Both the position numbers and the translations under genes were made by a program. A stretch of 41,764 nt of DNA from a virus: IMG/VR virus record IMGVR_UViG_3300005466_000019, positions 1 to 41,764 of that record. One strand, written 5' to 3'. Position 1 is the first letter of the stretch; the number at the start of each line of letters is the position of its first letter. The notes under the pieces were generated by a model, which saw only the letters and a program-made list of their open reading frames with translations, had not been told where the DNA came from and did not search any database. Of the stretch, positions 22,368 to 32,135 are shown piece after piece.

Positions 22368-23099
22368 ATGAAACGGATTTCACTTGCAGGGTTTTTGGTT
22401 GGTCTTCTTTCTTCGGGAGCTTTCGCCGGTCCAGATCCCAGAGGGATTTTGGAGCTAGAGGGCTACGGCAACTCGGATGTGGCTGGGATTACATCTAAAC
22501 GTGGCCGTAATGACTTCACGATCAAGGAGACTTTGGCTTCCGGGGATAAGCTGTTTTATATCTACGGGTATGGCTATAACGGGACTGCTTTTGGAACGAA
22601 TGCGGCGGCGTCCATCGAGTTTACCGCTAACCAGGCGTGGACTTCGACGGCCAATGGAACGAAGATCGTATTTAAGACCACCCCTGACGGCACGGCGACA
22701 CCTGTTGCCGGGATGACTATTGACGATGATGGGAATGTGACGATCCTTGGGGCTCTTACTGTCGGAACGATGGCTTCGAGCCTTGGGGTTTTGGTGGCGA
22801 CTCAGACCATTGCCGCTGCCGGGACCGTTGCCGCTGATGCCTGTGGTTCTATAAAGCGGATCTCCTCCGCTGGCGTTGTTACCTCTTCCACCACGACGAC
22901 CTTTACCGCTCCTTCCGCTTCCAACGCCATGTGTGTAATGGACGTGTGCAATGTTGGCTCCAACAACATCACCCTCGACAACAATACGGCCTTTAAGTCT
23001 ATCGGTGGGGCCGACATTGTCCTTACGCCTGACGACTGCACGCGGGTTGGGCAAGTGGGAGGGTATTGGACGAGCCTTGGCTCTTTGGTTGCCAACTAA
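22368..23099 (+). CDS. Tail-fibre/spike-like protein with signal peptide, 243 aa
   Basis: Signal peptide at residues 1-20 with a perfect AFA cleavage site. The mature protein has repetitive Thr/Gly/Ala beta structure including TIDDDGNVTILGALTVGT, a motif common in phage fibres and head spikes, and a C-terminal domain with three cysteines (DACGS, MDVCN, DDCTR). AAGGAG precedes the ATG. Placed after the capsid gene, it could be a fibre or capsid decoration. Confidence 0.6.
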   Translation: MKRISLAGFLVGLLSSGAFAGPDPRGILELEGYGNSDVAGITSKRGRNDFTIKETLASGDKLFYIYGYGYNGTAFGTNAAASIEFTANQAWTSTANGTKIVFKTTPDGTATPVAGMTIDDDGNVTILGALTVGTMASSLGVLVATQTIAAAGTVAADACGSIKRISSAGVVTSSTTTTFTAPSASNAMCVMDVCNVGSNNITLDNNTAFKSIGGADIVLTPDDCTRVGQVGGYWTSLGSLVAN

Positions 23100-23116
23100 A
23101 AAGAAAAGGAGAGCGC

Positions 23117-24607
23117 ATGAAATTTAGCTTCATCATTCCCGTCTACAAGAAGGCCCCGGAGACGTTCAGGAATTGCCTGAAATCTCTATTCAATATGTCT
23201 CATAAGGACATGGAAGTCATTTGCGTGTTCGACGGCCCAGATCCGGTTCTGGAGCCAATCGCAGATGAATTCCCTATCACCAAAAAGGTGGTGATTGAAC
23301 ATGGGGGCGCTTGTAAGGCCAGGAATGAGGGGGCCAAATTTGCGACTGGTGATTTCCTCTCATTTTGGGACGCCGACTGCTTCGCTGAACCTGAGATGTC
23401 GGCCATGTGGGAGATGACGCTGAAGGATAACCTAGACTGCGATTTCTGCTATTCGGGGTACGCCTGGGCCGATCCGAACATGAAAGGGTTTGAATCCGAA
23501 CCTTTCGATCCTTTCACGCTTGAGCATTACAACTACATTGCCTCCATGTTCCCTCTAGCCAAGGACAAGTTCCCTGGATGGGACGAGTCTTTGACTGGCA
23601 TGCAGGACTGGGACTACTGGCGTCGAGTGGTTCGCGCCGGGAGCAAGGGAGCCTTTATCCCCGGCTTTGGTTTCGTTACCGAAGTTCCTGGAGCCGATAG
23701 CATTTCAGGCTCTAAGAGCGAATCTGAGCATTTCGATAAGACTAAGGCCCGTATTGAGGCTGTCAGAAAAAAACTAGGCGATCCTGAGCGCGACGTTGTT
23801 GTTCATGGGCTAACCTATAAAAGAGATACGGGGTTTGCTGCCAAGGTTCTAAACGCGGACTTCATCTGGAACCCGTTTTGGTTGGTCAAGCCATACAAGC
23901 TTTCTTTGATGATGGGTTTCCACCCCCAGAGCCTTGACATCTCACGGAAGATGCTGGACCGAACCGGAAAAGATACCAAAAGGGCAATTTATTGGATGGG
24001 AATGGACGCCGAAGCCTTCTACACGGCTCCTTACTGGCAAGTCAAGACGGTCTTAAAGGATTTTGACGACAAAATCAATTTTCATTTCTGCAACGAGAAA
24101 CGGACCTACGACATTTTGACTGATATGGGAATTTTCCCTGAAATCGTTCCATTCCCCTACGATGCCGAAAAAGAGGGGATAAAGTTTCCCGACAAGTTCA
24201 AAGTCCTTGTTTTGACGGATGACGTTTACGAGAAGGTTATCCATGGCGTTATTAAAGCCATGCCGGAAGTGGAGTTTACCCGTGTTGTTCCTGACACCTA
24301 TTACAACATGATGGATTACACGGTCAGCCTACAGTACACCAAGAATCCCCGCCTGGACAACAACTCCCGGAACTTCCTTATCAAGGGCCGCTACCTTATC
24401 TCTAATGTGGACGTTCCTCATTCTGGATACCTGCCTATCGGAGACGATCCGGTCAAGTTCAAGAACGACATCATTAACCGGATTCGTGAACTAAAAACGG
24501 AGAACAGGCCCAACATGGAGGCTCGGAACTTCTACCTTGCGGAGGCGTCACCGGAGAACTTCAGGGCCAAGATCCTGAGCATTTTGGATCGGGAGGCCGT
24601 GGCATGA
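23117..24607 (+). CDS. Two-domain glycosyltransferase (GT2 plus GT-B-like)
   Basis: 496 residues; ATG 23117 has AAAAGGAGAG upstream. Residues 1-~240 are a GT2 domain: FSFIIPVYKKAPETFRNCL, VICVFDGPD, and FWDADCF as the DxD metal site. The C-terminal half (RAIYWMGMDAEAFYTAPYW...FKVLVLTDDVYEKVI...GRYLISNVDVPHSGYLPIG) resembles a GT-B glycosyltransferase. Together with its neighbours it could add a sugar chain to a virion or envelope target. Confidence 0.8.
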   Translation: MKFSFIIPVYKKAPETFRNCLKSLFNMSHKDMEVICVFDGPDPVLEPIADEFPITKKVVIEHGGACKARNEGAKFATGDFLSFWDADCFAEPEMSAMWEMTLKDNLDCDFCYSGYAWADPNMKGFESEPFDPFTLEHYNYIASMFPLAKDKFPGWDESLTGMQDWDYWRRVVRAGSKGAFIPGFGFVTEVPGADSISGSKSESEHFDKTKARIEAVRKKLGDPERDVVVHGLTYKRDTGFAAKVLNADFIWNPFWLVKPYKLSLMMGFHPQSLDISRKMLDRTGKDTKRAIYWMGMDAEAFYTAPYWQVKTVLKDFDDKINFHFCNEKRTYDILTDMGIFPEIVPFPYDAEKEGIKFPDKFKVLVLTDDVYEKVIHGVIKAMPEVEFTRVVPDTYYNMMDYTVSLQYTKNPRLDNNSRNFLIKGRYLISNVDVPHSGYLPIGDDPVKFKNDIINRIRELKTENRPNMEARNFYLAEASPENFRAKILSILDREAVA

Positions 24608-25320
24608 AGCCCCCTAAAGCGTCCTTTGTAATCCCCTGCTACAACGGGCAAGCTTTCTTGGCCGAGACTATTCAGTCCTGCCTGGATCAAACCGAGGGAC
24701 GGATTGAGATTATCGTTGTAGACGATGGGTCAACGGACGGGACTGCCGACATCTTAACGCACTTCCAATACTTGGACGAGCGTGTTAATGTCATCCGCCT
24801 TGAAAAGAATATGGGCAGATCCAATGCCAGGAACAGGGGAATCGAGGCCGCTCAATCAGACATCATCTTGACCCTGGATGCAGACGATATTTGCCTCCGC
24901 GACCGAGTAGAGAAGACACTGAAATATTTCAAGAAAAACCCTGGCATAGACCTGATGTATAGCGACTGCAACAACGTGGATGTCTGGGGGGACCTGATTA
25001 TTTACCAGGACCAGCAGGGGCGACAGACGGACACGGTCCCGGCGTTGCCGTTCGATATAGAGCGCCTACGGAAAACGCTGAACACTTACATTCCAGCGCA
25101 TAGCGGCCTATCTTATAAAAAGTCCGTTTTTGAGAAGGTCAAATATTCAGGCGGCGATTGGTCCGACCACTGTATAGATGACTGGAAGTTTGAGCTTGAT
25201 TGCTACAACGCTGGATTCCGATTTGGGGCGCTGAACCGTGTTCTTGTTCGCTACCGCTTTATTCCCAAGACGCGGGACGAAGAAAAGATCAAGCAACTGA
25301 AAGAGGCGGCTTTAGCGTGA
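24604..25320 (+). CDS. GT2 family glycosyltransferase
   Basis: 238 residues, ATGA overlap with the previous gene. ASFVIPCYNGQAFLAETIQSC, IIVVDDGSTDGT and LTLDADD are the three GT2 signature blocks (nucleotide binding, metal DxD). C-terminal YRFIPKTRDEEK is typical. No membrane span, so a soluble or peripherally bound transferase using a nucleotide-sugar donor. Confidence 0.9.
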   Translation: MKPPKASFVIPCYNGQAFLAETIQSCLDQTEGRIEIIVVDDGSTDGTADILTHFQYLDERVNVIRLEKNMGRSNARNRGIEAAQSDIILTLDADDICLRDRVEKTLKYFKKNPGIDLMYSDCNNVDVWGDLIIYQDQQGRQTDTVPALPFDIERLRKTLNTYIPAHSGLSYKKSVFEKVKYSGGDWSDHCIDDWKFELDCYNAGFRFGALNRVLVRYRFIPKTRDEEKIKQLKEAALA

Positions 25321-26594
25321 AGAAAATCAACCTTCTTCACATTTGTACAGAAGTCGGTGGGGTGAACTGGTTCAGATCGAAAATGCCTCATGATGCCATC
25401 AAAAGGCATTGCAAACGGATTGACCCGGCCATCATCTATTACGACCCTCGCCTTATCCAACGCAAGACCGAGGGGGACGTCATTCAATGGGAATGTGAGC
25501 TATACGGAGACAAGGGGTGGTCTGTCCGGGCCGACATTTCCCAGGCTGTGGGATGGGCCGACATTGTTGTCTGGATGGGCCTTCACTCTCCTGCCTCTCT
25601 TGACCTTTTCAAGTGGTGCCGCCTCCGGTATCCGCACGTTAAACACTTGATGGAGATTGACGACTACCTCCTTTCTTCTGCCAAGAGCAACCCCGCTGCT
25701 GGAGAGGTCTACCGCTACGGAGGCGATCTAGCCAAAATTGGTTTAGAGCAAATGAGAATGTCGGACGGTCTCATCGTCTCTACTCCCACGCTTGCCGAAC
25801 TTTACAAACCATACGCCAAGAAAATATTCGTTGTTGAGAACGTCATGGATCTCAGTCTTTGGCCGAAGCGGAAGAAGAACAAGAAACTGACGATTGGATG
25901 GATTGGTGCCGGGTCACATGATGAAGACCTTGCCCTACTCAAAGGCGTTGTTCAGAACGTTCTAAACAAACATAACGACGTGGAATTTATGATCGTACAT
26001 GGTGCGCCCGAGTTTTTCAAGCACAAGCCGGATTGCGAATATTTGGCTAACCCTCGCCACCCCTCCTACAAGAAGCTCCAGCGTTGTCCAAAATGCAAAG
26101 GGATTCCAGGCGTCAACTGGACGCACGATTTTAAAACCATAGACAAATACCCCAAGTGGGCCGCGTCTTTTGGATTCGATATCGGGCTGGCCCCTCTTGT
26201 TGATCTTAACTTCACTCGCGGCAAATCAAACCTTCGCTGGCTTGAATACTCCGCCATGGGAATTCCAACAATTGCCAGCCCCTTGAACCATTTCAAAGAA
26301 ACGATTGTAAACGGAAAAACGGGGATCATTGTAAAAGACAACTCGGAGCAGTCTTGGATGGAAGCCATTGAAAGCCTAATTGAGAATAAGGATTTGAGAG
26401 AAACAATCGGTAAAAATGCCAGGGCCGAAGTAAAGGAGAATTGGTCTTTGTCCTCTATGGCAAAGAAATATATGAAGGCAATCGAGGGGTTAAAAGATGC
26501 CAAGCATGACTCGGTCGGAGTTGGTCACGCGGATAGCGCTGTTGATCGGGGACCCGAGCAACCAGAGGTTCACAACTTCGCAGTTACAGGCTGA
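25317..26594 (+). CDS. GT4-like glycosyltransferase
   Basis: GTG 25317 overlaps the previous stop. The C-terminal half has GWIGAGSHDEDLALLKG, RWLEYSAMGIPTIASPL and GIIVKDNSEQSW, the donor-binding blocks of GT-B (GT4) enzymes, plus an unusual CPKCKG insert. The last ~32 codons overlap the adaptor gene in another frame and look non-homologous. Third glycosyltransferase of a coupled cassette. Confidence 0.8.
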   Translation: MKKINLLHICTEVGGVNWFRSKMPHDAIKRHCKRIDPAIIYYDPRLIQRKTEGDVIQWECELYGDKGWSVRADISQAVGWADIVVWMGLHSPASLDLFKWCRLRYPHVKHLMEIDDYLLSSAKSNPAAGEVYRYGGDLAKIGLEQMRMSDGLIVSTPTLAELYKPYAKKIFVVENVMDLSLWPKRKKNKKLTIGWIGAGSHDEDLALLKGVVQNVLNKHNDVEFMIVHGAPEFFKHKPDCEYLANPRHPSYKKLQRCPKCKGIPGVNWTHDFKTIDKYPKWAASFGFDIGLAPLVDLNFTRGKSNLRWLEYSAMGIPTIASPLNHFKETIVNGKTGIIVKDNSEQSWMEAIESLIENKDLRETIGKNARAEVKENWSLSSMAKKYMKAIEGLKDAKHDSVGVGHADSAVDRGPEQPEVHNFAVTG

Positions 26595-27183
26595 AATCCA
26601 GCGCTGGCAAGAACAGTTTGTTCTGGACACAAAATGCCTTGTTGACGTTGATACCGACTCTATTGTTGCCGGGACTCGGTCTTACGATTTGCCTACGGAC
26701 ATCCTGGACACGGTGAGAGTCGCTGTCAATGGAATAAAGCTAGAGCGGACCTCAAAATATGACCTGGACGTATTAAACAACCAGGATTGGTCTTCTTTTA
26801 CTGGAACCCCCACCAAGTATTACATCGACTTGGACCCAAACAATAAGAAGATCATTTTTGACCGAACCCCGCAGAGCGGGGATGCTGGGACAAACAATTT
26901 GATTCAGGAATATATCAAGCTTCCTCCTGCGCTGTCTTCTGACTCGGATGTCCCATTGGACGGCCATACGCTTCTTGGGGCCTACCACGACGCCATAGCT
27001 TACGGCGCGGCTGCTTCTCTTTTGAACATCCAGCCTGACCAGGCAGCCCTAGTTATGGCGGGACAGTACGAAAAGAAATACATGAAGTCTGTTGACCACT
27101 GTATTGAAAACTTCAAAAACCTTGGGAATCCAAGCCCTATTAATATTTATCGGGGCAGGAACCCCTCTAATCTTGGCCGATAG
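26497..27183 (+). CDS. Head-tail adaptor (connector) protein
   Basis: 228 residues. MTRSELVTRIALLIGDPSNQRFTTSQLQAEI at the N-terminus is the standard opening of podovirus adaptor proteins that bind below the portal; the C-terminal AYHDAIAYGAAASLL helix is also typical. GAGGGG precedes the ATG. Begins within the glycosyltransferase gene (98-base overlap). Confidence 0.7.
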   Translation: MPSMTRSELVTRIALLIGDPSNQRFTTSQLQAEIQRWQEQFVLDTKCLVDVDTDSIVAGTRSYDLPTDILDTVRVAVNGIKLERTSKYDLDVLNNQDWSSFTGTPTKYYIDLDPNNKKIIFDRTPQSGDAGTNNLIQEYIKLPPALSSDSDVPLDGHTLLGAYHDAIAYGAAASLLNIQPDQAALVMAGQYEKKYMKSVDHCIENFKNLGNPSPINIYRGRNPSNLGR

Positions 27184-27184
27184 A

Positions 27185-29908
27185 ATGAAACTAAGCCGCT
27201 TCCTTCCGTTCTTCGTTTTTCTTCTTCCGGCATCAATAAAGGCAGAAACCCAGACCATCGGCGGGAAATGGCTAGGCCTACACAATGCCGACGCCTCGAT
27301 GCTGATTGATGACAACGAGGCGCAAAGTCTCCAGGACGTTGATCTATGCGTCAACGGTGCCTGTATTAGGAAGCGCGACGGTTACGCGCTTTTTAGGACG
27401 ATCGGGGTATCTACCCACCCTGTGCGAGGGGGCTATTACTTCCGAGACGTTGCTGGAGTCGACACCATCGTCTTTGCCAATGACCGGAGCATTTATGAAT
27501 CGGTCGATTCCGGGGCTTTCTCAGCTTTCGTTACAACTGACACGTCTCGGAGTTATTACGATTTCACCGACTCCAACGGCTATTTGTGGCGGGCAAACAG
27601 CAATCGGGACGAGATCGTCAAATATGACGGCACGACGAAGACCTATTACCCTTCCGCGCCAAAGGGGAACCAGATCGAGGTTCTCCCGGACCGCCTTGTC
27701 ATTTCCGGCACAACGGCGAACCCGAACCGAATCAACTTCTCGGCTTCCGCAGACTTTACGGACTTTGCCACCGGCCTTTTGGAGACGTCCGCCTTCACTG
27801 AAGACATTGGCCTTCCGGGACAGTCCATAAACGCCATTAAAGCGGCTTGCAATGGGATCTTGGCCTGGAGCAAGGATTCCATGTCTCTTGTAACCGCTCA
27901 GACCCAGTTTGACCTTAGCCCGACGGTTGAGATATCCCACACGGTTGGAACGGTTCAGCCCAACACGGTCATAACGGACCTGGGAATGGTCTATTGGCAG
28001 GGCCAAGACAACCATTTTTACTCCTACGACTGTAATGGGATGCGGAAGATATCCGAGAAGCTTGACGTCTCCGGGTTCGCCGGTGGCTCCGCCAAAAGCT
28101 GGCAGCAGACTACCGAGGCAGATTTTGAGGCCGGGACTGAAGTGCAAACAACGGACAATATAACATCCGGGTCCGTCCTTCTTTCCACCTGGACCGAGAC
28201 TGACACGACCACGGCTGATTTCTCGGCTGGCTCTACGTCTAATACGTCGGTTATTAGCAACCGGGTTTATCTTTCTACAAATAACACGAACATCAACAAC
28301 AACAGCTTTGAAAATGGCACGTCTAGCGATCTTGATAACTGGACAGAGGGTTCGCCCGGGCCATCGAAAGTAAGTTCTGATTCTAATTGTCCTTCTTTAA
28401 GTCCTTATGATGGCTCATATTTTTTAAGTTATGGTGCTGTGAATCATTCTAATTCGACAGTTTATATAAAAGACGTTAGTGGTAATACATTAACTTCCTA
28501 CTCGTTTTCTGGAAATTCCGATGGATTGTTTGGTGCCCTTGCGCCCCCAACGGCCTCGCCGTGCTCTTGGGAAGAGAAAACATTTGATTTATCTGCTTAT
28601 GTAGGCAGATGGATATACATCTCTCTAGAAAGGGGTGGTGGTGGGACTGAGATATCAGATACTTTTTTGTGTTCCGGTGGGACTCTTTCTTATAGGATAA
28701 CATATTTTACATTTGCAAACGGTAGTTATAGAGCATACTATGATTATTTTGTAAATGGCAGGTCAACTATTTATACTGGAACATTCACATCCGCCGCAAT
28801 GGACACATCTTTTTCAACTGCGTCTTTCATTGGGTCGGCCAATTCCACGGCTAATAGTCATTCTATCACCTGGCAAACTCAAAACTCTTCCGACGGCTCT
28901 AGCTGGGACTCCGCCCAGTCTTGGACACCTGAAAGCGCCCCTACCACAGCGAATAAGCGGTATATCCGTTACGTAGCAACCTTGTCTACTGGCGGGACCA
29001 CTAACGGAACAGCCCTGCCTTACATAGACGATGTTACTTTTGTCGCTCGGGCCGCTACCGGAACGTTTGTCAGCCAGGACAAGAACATCGGAGCGAACGC
29101 GACTTCTTTTGGTCCTTTTGGAGTAAACGACGCTGCCAACGGCGGGGCCATCGTTTATGCGATTCGGACGGCCTCCACGCAGGGAGGGCTTTCCGCCGCA
29201 GCCTGGACCACCGTAACAGACCAAAGCCTTATTACCGCCACGATCAATCCATGGCTTAACGTTCGGGCTTCTTTCACGGGGGCCTATACAAGCACTCCTA
29301 CCCTCAATGATTTTACGGTTCAATGGAATGAGGGGACGATTACCAGGAACCACGGGACCATAGACAAAGACCATCGCTTGATTTGGAGTGTTGCCGAAGG
29401 GACGGCCACAGTTCCAAACGTCTCTTATATTTACGACCCGCGTTTCGATACGTGGCTGAAATACAGCTTCGGCCTGGACGCCCCTGCTAAGGTCGGAGAC
29501 GTCAACTACTTCGGAAGCACCACCTCTGGGAACGTCTACATTTGGCCTTCCGGCACAACGGACAACGGGAGCGCGATAACGGCGTTCTGGAAATCCAAGG
29601 ACTTTGTAGCTCCTGACCCATTCGTTGAGAAGGATTTCAAGAAATACAGCTTCCTTTCCAAGTCTCAGTCCGGCTCGAACATCGACATTACATACACGAT
29701 CAACGGGGCTTCTTCTGGGACGTCCAATAACTTCAGCCTGACGGATTCCGCGAGCCTTGGGTTTAAGAGGATCAACGCCAATCTGCCAGCCGGGAAATTC
29801 GGAACGTTCATAAACTGGAAGTTCGGAAATGACGACGCTGATTCACCTTTTGAAATTTATGCCTTTGGCTATGAGACTACACCACGGCCTTGGCGGGTTT
29901 TACCATAG
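27185..29908 (+). CDS. Large tail protein with signal peptide and inserted carbohydrate-binding-like domain
   Basis: 907 residues. Residues 1-20 (KLSRFLPFFVFLLPASIKA) are a signal peptide. The mature N-terminus, GLHNADASMLIDDNEAQSLQDVD then IRKRDGYALF, is the conserved opening of podovirus tail tubular or hub proteins, followed by a probable beta-propeller. An AT-rich insert (about residues 366-528) reads like a carbohydrate-binding module (NNNSFENGTSSDLDNWTEG). The C-terminus is beta-rich. Likely the tail nozzle and receptor contact. Confidence 0.7.
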   Translation: MKLSRFLPFFVFLLPASIKAETQTIGGKWLGLHNADASMLIDDNEAQSLQDVDLCVNGACIRKRDGYALFRTIGVSTHPVRGGYYFRDVAGVDTIVFANDRSIYESVDSGAFSAFVTTDTSRSYYDFTDSNGYLWRANSNRDEIVKYDGTTKTYYPSAPKGNQIEVLPDRLVISGTTANPNRINFSASADFTDFATGLLETSAFTEDIGLPGQSINAIKAACNGILAWSKDSMSLVTAQTQFDLSPTVEISHTVGTVQPNTVITDLGMVYWQGQDNHFYSYDCNGMRKISEKLDVSGFAGGSAKSWQQTTEADFEAGTEVQTTDNITSGSVLLSTWTETDTTTADFSAGSTSNTSVISNRVYLSTNNTNINNNSFENGTSSDLDNWTEGSPGPSKVSSDSNCPSLSPYDGSYFLSYGAVNHSNSTVYIKDVSGNTLTSYSFSGNSDGLFGALAPPTASPCSWEEKTFDLSAYVGRWIYISLERGGGGTEISDTFLCSGGTLSYRITYFTFANGSYRAYYDYFVNGRSTIYTGTFTSAAMDTSFSTASFIGSANSTANSHSITWQTQNSSDGSSWDSAQSWTPESAPTTANKRYIRYVATLSTGGTTNGTALPYIDDVTFVARAATGTFVSQDKNIGANATSFGPFGVNDAANGGAIVYAIRTASTQGGLSAAAWTTVTDQSLITATINPWLNVRASFTGAYTSTPTLNDFTVQWNEGTITRNHGTIDKDHRLIWSVAEGTATVPNVSYIYDPRFDTWLKYSFGLDAPAKVGDVNYFGSTTSGNVYIWPSGTTDNGSAITAFWKSKDFVAPDPFVEKDFKKYSFLSKSQSGSNIDITYTINGASSGTSNNFSLTDSASLGFKRINANLPAGKFGTFINWKFGNDDADSPFEIYAFGYETTPRPWRVLP
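28282..28770 (+). other. AT-rich domain insert within the tail gene
   Basis: Between 28282 and about 28770 the codon choice shifts strongly to A/T endings (for example runs of AAT, TCT, TTT, ATA) while the reading frame continues. The encoded part has the layout of a galactose-binding-like carbohydrate-binding module. The flanks keep the G/C-rich codon use of the rest of the gene, which suggests a recently gained domain. Confidence 0.6.
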
Positions 29909-29917
29909 GAGAAAAGA

Positions 29918-31150
29918 ATGTCCGAAGTTAAAACGGAAGATAAGATTCCAAGTTACGATCAGAAAAAATTTATCGAGTACATCGTTCAGCCCGGATCATT
30001 TAATGGCATTCGTTCTGGTGGGATTACTCTTGGCGATGTATATAAGGCCGGAAGCCTTATTGGGGCCAACAATGAACAAAGGAACCTAGCGGCACAACTT
30101 TCTGCAAAGGGTCTTGGCGGGATGACGGTAAATGATTTTAACAATTCCATCCGAGACATAAACTTTGTTCAGCAATACGGTCTTGGTAATACCTTCTCTT
30201 ACACTGACCTTGCTAAGGAGGCATTGCAATCAAATCCCAATTTTGACCCAAATGATTCCCAGGCTATTAGCTCCTTTGCTCAAGATTTAGAAAAAAGAGG
30301 TTTAGACAATACAAAACGAGAAGACATTAGGACTCTTGCCACTACCCAGTCCACCCAAAGGCAGGTAGATAAAGCAGTCAATCCTGGGAAATATCTTGCC
30401 CCAGATCAGATAGCTAAAAACCAGCAAACTGCTCAGAGGCTTGCTCAACAGTTCGGACAAGACGACCCGGACCTTGTTTCTTTTCTTTCTGACAGAATTG
30501 CAGAGGGCGAGAGCGCCTTCGAGCTTTCTCAGTTTTTGCAAACCACGCCACAATACCTCAAGAAGCAGTCCGAAACAGAGAATTCCAGGGTTCAAGAAGA
30601 ATCGGCCGCTGCTAGACAGGCTCTTGATGCGGAACTGCTTAAAAGCGAGGAAGAGACTTTTTCTAGAGCCACCCCTGGAATCATCTCTAGTTATATGCGA
30701 GCAGGTCGTTTGGACTCTTCGGGGCTCCAAAATGCTCTCGCCAAAGCAAGAGGGGATCTTGCTAAAGAGCGCCAAGGGTTTCTCGCTAATGCGGCCTATA
30801 ATGATTCTATTCGATCTCAGGGTTATAAGCGGGAAGATTTTGTTGGAGCCAATAGCCAAGCATTTAACCAATACCTCAGACAGAATGAACCATCCTATCA
30901 ACAGCGGTTCAATTTGCAGGGAGTATCTAATAATCTGAATTACCAACAACCATTCAACAACCTAAATCGATATTACAACCTTAACGATCAGGCAAGGCAG
31001 CGTCAATATGAACTTGAAGACTATGACCGCCAGCAGAGTGACTTTAACCGATACCTGAGCGAGTCCAGAAAGGGTCAACGCGAATCAGCGCTTTACGGCC
31101 TTCTTGGGGCCGGGATTGGCGCTGGTATCCAAGGATTCATGAGGAGATAA
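29918..31150 (+). CDS. Internal virion (DNA ejection) protein, 410 aa
   Basis: AGGAG precedes the ATG. Glutamine-rich, helical, without cysteine clusters; ends in YGLLGAGIGAGIQGFMRR, a glycine-rich amphipathic or membrane-active tail. Position after the tail nozzle and before two similar proteins fits the podovirus ejection proteins that leave the head and cross the cell envelope. Assignment is by context and composition. Confidence 0.55.
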   Translation: MSEVKTEDKIPSYDQKKFIEYIVQPGSFNGIRSGGITLGDVYKAGSLIGANNEQRNLAAQLSAKGLGGMTVNDFNNSIRDINFVQQYGLGNTFSYTDLAKEALQSNPNFDPNDSQAISSFAQDLEKRGLDNTKREDIRTLATTQSTQRQVDKAVNPGKYLAPDQIAKNQQTAQRLAQQFGQDDPDLVSFLSDRIAEGESAFELSQFLQTTPQYLKKQSETENSRVQEESAAARQALDAELLKSEEETFSRATPGIISSYMRAGRLDSSGLQNALAKARGDLAKERQGFLANAAYNDSIRSQGYKREDFVGANSQAFNQYLRQNEPSYQQRFNLQGVSNNLNYQQPFNNLNRYYNLNDQARQRQYELEDYDRQQSDFNRYLSESRKGQRESALYGLLGAGIGAGIQGFMRR

Positions 31151-31151
31151 C

Positions 31152-32135
31152 ATGGCTAGACAATTTCAACCGCCTACGCAGATTCGGCAAGCGCCTACGA
31201 AAGAGGAGGCGCTCTTAGCTCCTATAACTAACACCATTCAATCTCTACCGGCTCTTTACGACCAGTATAAATTACAGCGGATGCAACAGGCCATGGCCCT
31301 CAAAGAGCAAGAGTTTAAACAGAGAGATCTTGAATCAAGGCTTGGAACTGGTATTTATGAGAACGTCCAACCCGGAAAGGTTTTGTCCTCTCCACCCCCC
31401 ACAGCTGGCCCAGAGGAACAGTTGTTCGGCGCTGAGATATCGCCTCCGACTTTTAGTGAGGAGACGTTTGATCAAAAAAAGAAAAGAGTCGGGACAGAAG
31501 GATTAAGGGCTGAGACAGATTATCTAACTGCCACGGCCAAATCAAAAGAAGTTACAGGGCAGAACAATGACAAAAACTTCACACAGGAAAATCAGTTAAG
31601 GACGCAATATCTAGGACAGATCAAAGACTTTAAGACGGTTAGGGATTCTTTCAGCCGTCTGAAGGCGTCTGCGAAAGACCCGTCCGCTGCTGGCGACTTG
31701 GCGCTGATTTTTAATTACATGAAGATTCTTGACCCAGGCTCTACTGTGAGAGAGGGTGAGTTTGCTACGGCGCAAAACGCCGCCGGAGTAGATCAAAGAA
31801 CGATTGCTCTATACAACAAGATATCAAAAGGCGAGCGGATGTCTACAGCTCAACGAGCCGATTTCCTTGACAGGGCTGGACGCCTTTATGGAAGCCAAGA
31901 GGATGTTTACAAAAAAGAGGCGAAAGAATTTAAGCGCGTTGCAGAAAAGGCCGGGCTTGACCCAGACCAAGTTGTTTTAGATATGGTTTTGGATCAAAGC
32001 CGAGGCGTTCCGCAAGGAGAATCTGCGGCTCCGATTCAAGGGGGCGCGGTAGAGCATGACGAGGCTCTCTCTTGGGCCAAATCAAATCCAAATGATCCAA
32101 GAGCGCAAAGGATTCTAAAACTCCATGGCCTTTGA
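31152..32135 (+). CDS. Internal virion protein, 327 aa
   Basis: GAGGAG precedes the ATG. Contains ALIFNYMKILDPGSTVREGEFATAQNAAG, a block found in many phage structural proteins of podoviruses. Helical with a disordered proline-rich middle (SSPPPTAGPEE). Probably part of the ejection complex with its neighbours. Confidence 0.65.
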   Translation: MARQFQPPTQIRQAPTKEEALLAPITNTIQSLPALYDQYKLQRMQQAMALKEQEFKQRDLESRLGTGIYENVQPGKVLSSPPPTAGPEEQLFGAEISPPTFSEETFDQKKKRVGTEGLRAETDYLTATAKSKEVTGQNNDKNFTQENQLRTQYLGQIKDFKTVRDSFSRLKASAKDPSAAGDLALIFNYMKILDPGSTVREGEFATAQNAAGVDQRTIALYNKISKGERMSTAQRADFLDRAGRLYGSQEDVYKKEAKEFKRVAEKAGLDPDQVVLDMVLDQSRGVPQGESAAPIQGGAVEHDEALSWAKSNPNDPRAQRILKLHGL

